A stretch of DNA of 64,000 bases, from the IMG/VR virus record IMGVR_UViG_3300024496_000028, positions 1 to 64,000 of that record. One strand, 5' to 3'. The first letter of the stretch is position 1. Every line of letters starts with the position of its first letter. The stretch is from a virus. The position numbers and the translations under genes were made by a program. The notes beneath the pieces were generated by a model that was given only the letters and a program-made list of their open reading frames with translations, had not been told where the DNA came from and searched no databases. Below are positions 32,378 through 38,745 of the stretch, one piece after another.

Positions 32378-33114
32378 TAGAATACGATCCTTATAGACAT
32401 GGCCTTGTTACCATTTTCTAAAACAAATGATTCACCATATTTGTTGATGTTAAAATCGCCAAGAAGTTTAGTTAACCACATGGCTTCTGCGGTGCTCTTG
32501 GTATCCATCTTTAATGTTTCATTTAGATCTCTGGAGATAGAATCCTTATCTCCGAAACCTACAATATCAAAATTCATCTTGATACCAAAGGGTTTTGTGA
32601 TAGTTACTCTATTGCCTTCTACTACTATTTCGTCTTTGTAGGTTTTGTTAAAAAACTTCTGTATGCTTTCCACACGGATGTTTTCCATCATCATGTCGTA
32701 GTCGTTGGCACTAGTAGGAACGACTTTGTTTACATTATCTTCATTGAGATCGTGTGCTTTGAACTGTTTATAATATTTGAATCGCCAGTTATCAACACCG
32801 GTCAATCTTCTCATACCGTCGGCAAGTTCTGTTATCTGTTTTGCTAAGTTAGGTGTTCTCTTTAATTCAACAAATACATGATATTGCCCGTAACGATCTT
32901 CGCCGGCACTGACATCTGAATCTAAAACAAAATCAAAACCTTTTTCGATGAATTCCATCATGTCTTTAGCTGGTGCTCGATCCCTCACTCGGAAACTTAA
33001 TACACAGACATCACGGTCATCGCCCATTTTGCTTTGGAAAGCATCTATCTCGAAAAGAGAAACGACCATGTCTTCTAGGTCGTTGGGTCTAAGACCTTCT
33101 CGTAGTTGTCTCAT
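32377..33114 (-). CDS. Conserved marine T4-like phage protein (245 aa)
   Basis: Begins MRQLREGLRPNDLEDMVVSL, similar to conserved marine T4-like phage proteins with acidic alpha/beta content. The central DSDVSAGEDRYGQYHVFVEL and the end AMWLTKLLGDFNINKYGESF look conserved. No function is assigned; the late context suggests a virion protein. It overlaps the preceding gene by 4 bases and the following one by one. Confidence 0.6.
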   Translation of the reverse strand: MRQLREGLRPNDLEDMVVSLFEIDAFQSKMGDDRDVCVLSFRVRDRAPAKDMMEFIEKGFDFVLDSDVSAGEDRYGQYHVFVELKRTPNLAKQITELADGMRRLTGVDNWRFKYYKQFKAHDLNEDNVNKVVPTSANDYDMMMENIRVESIQKFFNKTYKDEIVVEGNRVTITKPFGIKMNFDIVGFGDKDSISRDLNETLKMDTKSTAEAMWLTKLLGDFNINKYGESFVLENGNKAMSIRIVF

Positions 33115-33623
33115 GGTGTAGCTCCAATGTCTTCGACTGGTTGGTTAGTATTGACCGGAGCAACTGGAATATTAGACATAGGGTCATTTACTTTGTTTTT
33201 CTTGAGAGTGCTGTAGCCTTTGTCAATATCAAACATTAATTTTTTAGGCATACGGATTTCAACTAACCAAACTTTTTTAGTATCAATCTTGCCTTTCCTT
33301 GTACCCGGTCTGATGTCATCGGGTGATTTAATCTTTCTTACTGTTGATACTTCGTCTTCTTGGAAGAATACTCTACAACCGTACTCTAACAATCTTTGTC
33401 CACCTTTAGGATTGGGCATTTCTTTTTCTGGCCACATAAATGTACAGGAGACGAAATATCTGGATTCTACAGGTCCCTCGACGAGCTCGCCGTCTAACCA
33501 GTTTTCATACACATATACATCTAGTTCATCTAGCACCCTCTCAAAATCCTTGAGAATGTTTAATGAATTGTTAGAATCATATATGTTTTGTATGTTTTTT
33601 AGGATATCTTTAGTATCGCGCAT
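33111..33623 (-). CDS. Conserved marine T4-like phage protein (170 aa)
   Basis: The start motif NSLNILKDFERVLDELDVYV and the following ENWLDGELVEGP recall a widespread marine T4-like phage protein of unknown function, possibly virion. A Pro/Asn-rich tail ends the protein (SNIPVAPVNTNQPVEDIGAT). A late box (AATAAATA) lies at 33645-33652 with GAGGA before the ATG. The gene is at the divergent junction with phoH. Confidence 0.6.
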   Translation of the reverse strand: MRDTKDILKNIQNIYDSNNSLNILKDFERVLDELDVYVYENWLDGELVEGPVESRYFVSCTFMWPEKEMPNPKGGQRLLEYGCRVFFQEDEVSTVRKIKSPDDIRPGTRKGKIDTKKVWLVEIRMPKKLMFDIDKGYSTLKKNKVNDPMSNIPVAPVNTNQPVEDIGATP

Positions 33624-33644
33624 AGTGTTTTAAGTCCTCACAGT

Positions 33645-33652
33645 TATTTATT
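33645..33652 (-). promoter_or_regulatory. Late promoter box AATAAATA
   Basis: Minus-strand AATAAATA followed by ACTGTGAGG, 22 bases ahead of the ATG at 33623. It drives the 33.6-31.6 kb genes leftward, away from phoH. Confidence 0.5.
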
Positions 33653-33715
33653 TCAAAAATCAATGTGTTTATACTTTATTTTGAGCGCACGAACTTAAAT
33701 AATTTTGTGTTCGGA

Positions 33716-33743
33716 CACGGACACTACGGTCTAAAGGTCCGTG
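33716..33743 (+). other. Hairpin upstream of phoH
   Basis: CACGGAC at 33716-33722 and its complement GTCCGTG at 33737-33743, with a 14-base loop, just upstream of the phoH ribosome binding site. A GGACAC repeat overlaps the left arm. It may be an operator or a leader structure. There is no T-run after it, so it is not an obvious terminator. Confidence 0.4.
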
Positions 33744-33770
33744 CCTAACACTATAACAGGAGGCTATCCT

Positions 33771-34508
33771 TTGAGAAAAAACAGAAAAGCTAGAAATCAA
33801 GCGTTACACCAGCAAGATAATGTAGTCCAACTAAATAAATTCCTTCCAAAAAAGAAAAATCGCGTTCTAATATATCCCAAGAATCTCAATCAAGAGACTT
33901 ATCTACTCAAACTCCAAAATCCACAAAACCACATAGTATTTGCTATCGGACCTGCGGGTACGGGTAAAACCATGTTGGCCTGTCAAATGGCAGTCAAACT
34001 GTTCCAGGAAGGAGAAGTAGACAAGATCGTGGTAACTCGTCCAGCTGTTAGTGTGGACGAGCAGCATGGATTCTTGCCAGGTACCCTACAGCAAAAGATG
34101 GAGCCCTGGACTAGACCTATTTTTGATGTTTTTGAAGAATACTATTATGCCAAAGAAATAGAAAACTTTGTCAAAGAGGGGGTGATTGAAATCAGTCCTT
34201 TGGCATATATGAGAGGAAGGACCTTCAAGAAATCATTCATTATCGCTGATGAAATGCAAAATGCTACGCCCAGCCAAATGAAAATGCTACTTACACGTCT
34301 TGGAGATGGTTCCAAGATGGTAGTAACAGGAGATCTACAACAAGCTGACAGACCTACATCAAATGGTCTGTTAGAATTTTTAAAATTATATGATGATTTT
34401 AAAAATCAAAAGTATGTAGATACGGCTCACTTCACAGTAGAAGATGTTGAAAGACATATCGCTGTGAAAGAAGTGCTAGCAATTTACGGAGACTCAGAGG
34501 GAAGATAA
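33771..34508 (+). CDS. phoH: PhoH-like ATPase (245 aa)
   Basis: A P-loop ATPase of the PhoH family: Walker A IGPAGTGKT, Walker B SFIIADEMQNATPSQ, and VTGDLQQADRP with the conserved Gln. PhoH genes are common in marine phages; the role is unsettled, with RNA helicase or phosphate-linked functions proposed. I set the start at the TTG at 33771 because CAGGAGG ends 7 bases upstream; a GTG at 33741 is also in frame but lies upstream of that site. One of the five plus-strand genes in the window. Confidence 0.9.
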   Translation: MRKNRKARNQALHQQDNVVQLNKFLPKKKNRVLIYPKNLNQETYLLKLQNPQNHIVFAIGPAGTGKTMLACQMAVKLFQEGEVDKIVVTRPAVSVDEQHGFLPGTLQQKMEPWTRPIFDVFEEYYYAKEIENFVKEGVIEISPLAYMRGRTFKKSFIIADEMQNATPSQMKMLLTRLGDGSKMVVTGDLQQADRPTSNGLLEFLKLYDDFKNQKYVDTAHFTVEDVERHIAVKEVLAIYGDSEGR

Positions 34509-34526
34509 ACTATAATTACCTAGCAG

Positions 34527-35450
34527 TTAAGCACTGGTCAGCCTAGCCAGTTTGACCAGTGTCGCTGACAGATTGATTTCGGGATCTACGATCAGACCGT
34601 GATCCACTAATCCTTGCTTAATGATAAGGATGGCGCTATCTTGTTTGGTTTCGTCACCGAAAACTTCTGTGTTGTTATACAACCAAGTAAACACTTCTTC
34701 CATTTCTTCGGCACGTAGTTTGCCGCAGAGCATTTTTCTCGCATCATTTATCTTGCCTGCTTTGAATAATTCAATCATGTCAAAGCGCCAATCATTTTCT
34801 CCCGAGTCTCCCTTTTCTGGTTTAATCAAAACTCCTTCTGTAGAGTTTTGCTGTAACATATTGATACATTTTCTAAGATCGGGATAGGTTACAGACACAT
34901 AAGATGCTAGATCTTCAATATCAAATTTGATATTTTCCATGGTCAATATGTTTTCTACGCGAGTGATAAAATCCATCTGATCTAGTTTATGAAAGTGGAA
35001 AGTCTGACAGCGACTGTGGATAGCATCCATGATCATGTGCGGTTTATTACAGGTTAGTATAAATCTCGCAGTATTATGGAATTCTTCCATGACTCCACGC
35101 AACGATGCCTGCGCCTGCGGTGTTAGAAAGTCCGCCTCATCTAATAGAACGACTTTAAATGGACCAAAAGGCATCATGCTAACAAAGTTAGTAATAGTGT
35201 CACGTACTTCGTCAATACCACGCTGACGACTAGCATTTAGTTCTAGCACGTCATACTCTTCGATACCGATTTCGTGTATCAACATCTTGGCCATAGTAGT
35301 TTTACCTATGCCGGGACTTCCGCTTAGTAGCAGATGCGGAATAGACTTGCTCTTGACCCAAGATTCTACCTGCTTCTTTTGATGTTCGTCTCGCCACACA
35401 TAACCGTCTAGTGTTTTAGGACGATATTTTTCTACCCACAGTTCTTTCAT
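34527..35450 (-). CDS. 44: Clamp-loader large subunit, T4 gp44-like (307 aa)
   Basis: An AAA+ ATPase of the RFC/gp44 type: Walker A LLSGSPGIGKT at 41-51, LLDEADFLTPQAQASLRGVM at 102-121 (DEAD box) and SRC at 146-148. It loads the sliding clamp on DNA for gp43. Length is close to T4 gp44 (319). The gp62 partner and RegA, which neighbour gp44 in T4, were not recognised. The stop is close to the convergent phoH gene, and a 9-base inverted repeat (34532-34561) overlaps its 3' end. Confidence 0.93.
   Translation of the reverse strand: MKELWVEKYRPKTLDGYVWRDEHQKKQVESWVKSKSIPHLLLSGSPGIGKTTMAKMLIHEIGIEEYDVLELNASRQRGIDEVRDTITNFVSMMPFGPFKVVLLDEADFLTPQAQASLRGVMEEFHNTARFILTCNKPHMIMDAIHSRCQTFHFHKLDQMDFITRVENILTMENIKFDIEDLASYVSVTYPDLRKCINMLQQNSTEGVLIKPEKGDSGENDWRFDMIELFKAGKINDARKMLCGKLRAEEMEEVFTWLYNNTEVFGDETKQDSAILIIKQGLVDHGLIVDPEINLSATLVKLARLTSA
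34532..34561. other. Perfect 9-bp inverted repeat between phoH and gp44
   Basis: CACTGGTCA and TGACCAGTG separated by 12 bases, inside the last codons of gp44 and just past the phoH stop. It could terminate or stabilise the ends of both converging transcripts. There is no clear T-run on either side. Confidence 0.4.
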
Positions 35451-35647
35451 TCTTGAACTCCGAAATGTTTTCTAATAGTTTTGTCTATTCTACGCTGATA
35501 TTGTTCGTCAGTAAACGTCATAGGAAATAAGGATGCGCATTCTTCTATGATTAACTCGGCGAATTTTTCTTTACTAAAGATTAATTCGCCTTTATATTCG
35601 ACGAGACTTTGTACCGCAAGTTTTTCTAATAATGGTATTGTGCTCAT
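35447..35647 (-). CDS. Small conserved phage protein (66 aa)
   Basis: A helical protein (LEKLAVQSLVEYKGELIFSK, EKFAELIIEECASLFPMTFT) next to gp44. Marine T4-like phages have such a short gene in this area. It is too short to be gp62 and shares no pattern with it. It overlaps gp44 and the preceding gene by four bases each. Confidence 0.6.
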   Translation of the reverse strand: MSTIPLLEKLAVQSLVEYKGELIFSKEKFAELIIEECASLFPMTFTDEQYQRRIDKTIRKHFGVQE

Positions 35648-35910
35648 ACTGTTTCTTCAAATGGTTTGATTTCTATTACATTAGCTACACGAAAACTGCG
35701 CCATTCTTTTTTATCAGTACAGAAAGCTACTACTACATTTTCGTTGATTTCTCTTACTTTCTTTTGTGTTTCTGGTTGTTCTGCCTTAGGCGGCGGAACA
35801 AGATCTGCCTTTAGCGTACAAGGCATAGAACGTAACTCTCCGCTAACTTTAGTGAACGTAACAGTATATACGCCTTCAGCAAGCAGTGTCAAAATTTCTG
35901 ATCTCGTCAT
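35644..35910 (-). CDS. Small SH3-like barrel protein, WYL_2/DUF2693-type (88 aa)
   Basis: The pattern VYTVTFTKVSGELRSMPCTL and the end EWRSFRVANVIEIKPF match the Sm-like SH3 barrel family found in T4-like phages (often described as DUF2693). The role is unknown; a regulatory or nucleic-acid-binding function is usual for the fold. It overlaps the glycosylase gene end by 35 bases. Confidence 0.6.
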   Translation of the reverse strand: MTRSEILTLLAEGVYTVTFTKVSGELRSMPCTLKADLVPPPKAEQPETQKKVREINENVVVAFCTDKKEWRSFRVANVIEIKPFEETV

Positions 35911-36313
35911 TTAGGTACCTTTTTAGTTCTTTGTCAGTTGGTTGTACATCATAATTGTTCTTAAAGAAGATTTCATAACTATCGCTGCCGTACTTGCCAA
36001 TGCCGTATAATTGTTTTGCATCAACCCCATCCCAAGACATGAAATCTGCGGTCATGAGTTTGAGTCTTTTAAATCGTACATTGTACATGCCTAATGGCCA
36101 GATGATTTCTTTTACATCATCGATGGAAGCCCACAAGAATTGTTTGGGAGTAGGCCATTTTTCTAAGAATAGAGGTAGCACATATTTCACTGGCTTGCGT
36201 CCAGTTTGGTTAAGCATGATGACACCAACCATGTGTTGCCAAGCACGAATCTTTTCGTCCTTAGCCGGCAACTGCTGCTGTACCATCAAATCGTCTCGTA
36301 AGGGAATAGCCAT
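35876..36313 (-). CDS. HhH-GPD DNA glycosylase, MBD4-like (145 aa)
   Basis: VIMLNQTGRKPVKYVL, WPLGMYNVRFKRL and LYGIGKYGSDSYEIFF follow the helix-hairpin-helix glycosylase pattern and are especially close to the vertebrate thymine glycosylase MBD4. D127 in VQPTDKELKRYL is the catalytic Asp. It has no FeS cysteines and no MBD domain. It would remove a mispaired or altered base from DNA. At 145 residues it is a minimal form of the domain. It is read from a strong promoter at 36320-36348 with no leader. Confidence 0.75.
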   Translation of the reverse strand: MAIPLRDDLMVQQQLPAKDEKIRAWQHMVGVIMLNQTGRKPVKYVLPLFLEKWPTPKQFLWASIDDVKEIIWPLGMYNVRFKRLKLMTADFMSWDGVDAKQLYGIGKYGSDSYEIFFKNNYDVQPTDKELKRYLNDEIRNFDTAC

Positions 36314-36319
36314 GATTAT

Positions 36320-36348
36320 AGTATAGAGGAAAAAAAAGGGTCTGTCAA
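36320..36348 (-). promoter_or_regulatory. Sigma70-type promoter abutting the glycosylase ATG
   Basis: Minus strand: TTGACA (36348-36343), a 17-base spacer with eight T in a row, TATACT (36325-36320), six bases, then ATG at 36313. Transcription is expected to start on the A of the ATG. The sequence has no Shine-Dalgarno site downstream of the -10. Confidence 0.7.
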
Positions 36349-36353
36349 GACCC

Positions 36354-36728
36354 TTATGCTTGTTTGACTAACAAAGGTCTAAGGTTGGGAGGTTGCCATC
36401 CCTCTGGCTTTAAAACCTTGCCGTCTTCACGCTTGCGAACCTTGCCTGTTTCTGGATCGATCTTAGCAAAGTTTGTGCGCATGACTTCTTTCCACGCACC
36501 CTCAGCATCTGCTCCGATACTATGTATAGCACCGATAGTGACTACCAAGATATCGATCAAAGCGTCTAAGGTTTCTACGCTGTTGTCAGAAGTCATAGCT
36601 TGACTGAGTTCGCCCATTTCTTCTGCTATGAGATTACAGTACATTTGAAATTGAGCTAGATTCAACCCCTGTACTGTTTGGTCACAGGCTGTCATAAACT
36701 GTTCTTGATCACGGAACGGATTCGTCAT
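36354..36728 (-). CDS. mazG: MazG-like nucleoside triphosphate pyrophosphohydrolase (124 aa)
   Basis: LIAEEMGELSQAM followed by VETLDALIDILVVTIGAI matches the EExxE and downstream Asp residues of all-alpha NTP pyrophosphatases (MazG/HisE type). The end TNFAKIDPETGKVRKREDGK and LKPEGWQPPNL is typical of phage versions. It cleaves NTPs, or ppGpp-like nucleotides, to monophosphates. It overlaps the GroES-like gene start by ATGA. Confidence 0.85.
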   Translation of the reverse strand: MTNPFRDQEQFMTACDQTVQGLNLAQFQMYCNLIAEEMGELSQAMTSDNSVETLDALIDILVVTIGAIHSIGADAEGAWKEVMRTNFAKIDPETGKVRKREDGKVLKPEGWQPPNLRPLLVKQA

Positions 36729-37117
36729 TTGTTTTCCAATCTATAAGCGTCTACGGCATTCGGAACTGCGATGCCTTGGTTGATATTTACTGTGTCGTTT
36801 GGTTTTTCAGAACTCCACATTAATATGGCTTTGTTTTCTACCAGTCTAATAGTAACAGGTTCGTCACCGCCATTATCATATTCGATACCTCTTGTCCAAC
36901 GACCGTGTTCGACTAGGATCCAATCACCAACTCCGAAATCTTCTTTATGTTCAGGACCAACGGCAAACACCTTACCCCAGCGAGGATAGATACCTTCTAC
37001 CTTGCCGTCATCACTTTTGATAATAATGCCGCTGGCAGTTTTCTGCTCACCGAAATACATATCACTGACCATGATTTTGTCACGGAGGATTCGCAATTTA
37101 CCTTTGACTACTGACAT
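36725..37117 (-). CDS. GroES/gp31-like co-chaperonin (130 aa)
   Basis: LRILRDKIMVSDMYFGEQKT is the start of the GroES fold, with a mobile-loop-like segment SGIIIKSDDGKVEGIYPR and a strand WGKVFAVGPEHKEDFGVGDW. T4 encodes a GroES-like cap, gp31, for capsid folding by host GroEL, and this fits the same role. It is longer than GroES by about 35 residues. Ribosome binding site GGAGG. Confidence 0.85.
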   Translation of the reverse strand: MSVVKGKLRILRDKIMVSDMYFGEQKTASGIIIKSDDGKVEGIYPRWGKVFAVGPEHKEDFGVGDWILVEHGRWTRGIEYDNGGDEPVTIRLVENKAILMWSSEKPNDTVNINQGIAVPNAVDAYRLENK

Positions 37118-37350
37118 TATTCCTCCGCTTTCTTAGGTGTAGGATTTTCTGCTTTTACTGACCTGGGATTACGATTGTAATATTCTGCCATCAATTCTTC
37201 TCTAGTCTTTACGATCTTGCCACCTGGACCTAATTGGTCACCGCGGGCATTGACTTTAGCGTTGCCTACAGCCTGTACGAGTTCGTTGACTAGGGTGAGT
37301 TTTTCCATGTCGATTTCTCTGCCCTGCATGGTTCTAACTGTTTTACCCAT
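37117..37350 (-). CDS. Small conserved phage protein (77 aa)
   Basis: A basic protein with a conserved-looking middle LVNELVQAVGNAKVNARGDQ and GPGGKIVKTREELMAEYYNR. It is known to me only as an uncharacterised marine T4-like phage protein. Its ribosome binding site, AAAAGGAGATAAT, overlaps the stop of the 35-residue gene. Confidence 0.65.
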   Translation of the reverse strand: MGKTVRTMQGREIDMEKLTLVNELVQAVGNAKVNARGDQLGPGGKIVKTREELMAEYYNRNPRSVKAENPTPKKAEE

Positions 37351-37352
37351 TA

Positions 37353-37460
37353 TTATCTCCTTTTAATTCTTGTCTTTGGTAGCTTACGTCCTTGTAAGAT
37401 ACGTCTAGCGTTTCTAGCTGCCACTACCTTAACCTTTCTTTGTCCATTTCTTTTAGCCAT
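37353..37460 (-). CDS. Very basic 35-residue protein
   Basis: Found by direct translation of the gap between the two neighbours: ATG at 37460, TAA at 37353. The peptide, MAKRNGQRKVKVVAARNARR and ILQGRKLPKTRIKRR, is over one-third Lys/Arg and must bind nucleic acid or an acidic surface. An AAAGGAGAAACAG ribosome binding site precedes the ATG. It may be a ribosome- or RNA-binding protein; function unknown. Confidence 0.7.
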   Translation of the reverse strand: MAKRNGQRKVKVVAARNARRILQGRKLPKTRIKRR

Positions 37461-37935
37461 CTGTTTCTCCTTTGAAAAACTCTGTTATAGGTAATTTGTA
37501 TTTAACGCTGTCTATCTTATGTAGTCCTATAAGATATAGACAGTAGCTAGAAACGGCACTACCTCGTCCCACACCCCAGACTATATTATTTGCTCTAAGA
37601 GTATCGACCAAGTATTTTGATACTTTTAAAATATCTAATAGATTATGTTTTTTATATAGATCTAGTTCATCGACTAAACGTCCGTAGTTTTCTTTTGGAC
37701 ATTGATTGACTAGGAATCCTTCTATATCCATTGTTTGGTAATTGTGTGGAATAAACCAAGAGCGTCCTTTTGGTAATTCGGACATTGGCATAGGATAGTT
37801 TAGTTTTTCTTCTAAACAGCGTTCAATATATTTTTCTAAATTGGGAGATAGGTCTGTGACGAAAGAATCTTCTAGAGCAGAAGGTCCGTATTTTAACAGT
37901 CCTTCTATGATGTCTTTGTCTGCGTTATTCAACAT
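37453..37935 (-). CDS. Stand-alone DNA polymerase III alpha-like fragment (160 aa)
   Basis: The C-terminal part reads KVSKYLVDTLRANNIVWGVG and RGSAVSSYCLYLIGLHKIDS, matching the conserved GxGRGSAAGSLVAYxLxIxxIDP region of bacterial DnaE. The rest, SELPKGRSWFIPHNYQTMDI, is weaker. Only one small catalytic-domain segment remains, without the metal Asp pair, so it cannot be a polymerase. Such proteins recur in marine T4-like phages with unknown role. It might bind the host clamp or modulate host DnaE. Confidence 0.65.
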   Translation of the reverse strand: MLNNADKDIIEGLLKYGPSALEDSFVTDLSPNLEKYIERCLEEKLNYPMPMSELPKGRSWFIPHNYQTMDIEGFLVNQCPKENYGRLVDELDLYKKHNLLDILKVSKYLVDTLRANNIVWGVGRGSAVSSYCLYLIGLHKIDSVKYKLPITEFFKGETDG

Positions 37936-38167
37936 TAATCAATTGATCCAAGTCTTTATCTAGTCCTTTAGACGCATTTGTTCCATTGTTTCTCAAACGT
38001 CTAGCTAGCTCTTCTCTGTATATTGTAACAAAGGTTAAGACTTGTGTCAAGAGATCTCGGTTTCCTAATCTCTGTGCTTGATAATATTTTTTAGTCAGTT
38101 CTTGTAACTTCAGCTCTACTTCCGAATCTTTGAGTGTGCTAAGATCGGCTTGGAACGGATGTATCAT
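37925..38167 (-). CDS. Small helical phage protein (80 aa)
   Basis: Mostly helical (DSEVELKLQELTKKYYQAQR, LTFVTIYREELARRLRNNGT). It overlaps the DnaE-like gene by 11 bases. No function recognised. Confidence 0.6.
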   Translation of the reverse strand: MIHPFQADLSTLKDSEVELKLQELTKKYYQAQRLGNRDLLTQVLTFVTIYREELARRLRNNGTNASKGLDKDLDQLINVE

Positions 38168-38168
38168 A

Positions 38169-38744
38169 TTAGTTGAATACGCCCATACATTCTACCAAAT
38201 AGCATCTAGCCAATGAACCGGGATCTATGCTTTTGGCTCTTGTAGTTACTCTTACCAACATAGCCGAAGTTGCGCTAGTCACTGTGATAGGATTAGCAGG
38301 AAAGTTGGCTTTTAATACTGGTATAACACCATCTGTAGGGAAAGTGATAGTTCTAGCAGTACCGTCGCCTCTAATTTCTAATATAACTGACACAGAATTG
38401 TCTACAGGAAACCCTTCGAAAGTAAACTGTGCATCGCCGCTTAATGACACATATTGATGATCAGCATTTCCGAAGTTGATAACGATCGCTCCGCTACGTG
38501 TACCTAGGTTAAGAAAACTGTGAATATTATTTCTTAACACGGCATTGGTGATCGCCTTTTTGTTGAAATCGTTGTCTACATTGATTTTAGCTGTATTAGC
38601 CTGTAGGTCTGTAATTTCGGTAGCTGCTGTAGCTAGTCCGATCTTGGTATAATTGAAATTATCTCTAAATCCTTGAGTATCGTTATCTACTCCTGCGATT
38701 GGATAAGTTTCATCAATCTGTGCTGAATTTATGTTGCTTGCCAT
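38169..38744 (-). CDS. Virion structural protein, tail-fibre block (191 aa)
   Basis: The start MASNINSAQIDETYPIAGVD and NDTQGFRDNFNYTKIGLATA has the NDxxGxRxNF pattern shared with the next tail genes. The rest is beta-rich (AQFTFEGFPVDNSVSVILEI). A ribosome binding site GGAGAAATAATATAAA precedes the ATG. It may link a fibre to the baseplate. Confidence 0.65.
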   Translation of the reverse strand: MASNINSAQIDETYPIAGVDNDTQGFRDNFNYTKIGLATAATEITDLQANTAKINVDNDFNKKAITNAVLRNNIHSFLNLGTRSGAIVINFGNADHQYVSLSGDAQFTFEGFPVDNSVSVILEIRGDGTARTITFPTDGVIPVLKANFPANPITVTSATSAMLVRVTTRAKSIDPGSLARCYLVECMGVFN

Positions 38745-38745
38745 T

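Noticed and set aside
33741-33770. GTG start for phoH ten codons upstream
   Set aside because: The AGGAGG sits after the GTG and 7 bases before the TTG at 33771, which fits translation initiation better.
35447-35647. Candidate gp62 (clamp-loader small subunit) next to gp44
   Set aside because: Only 66 residues and no similarity that I can see to gp62. T4 gp62 is 187 residues.
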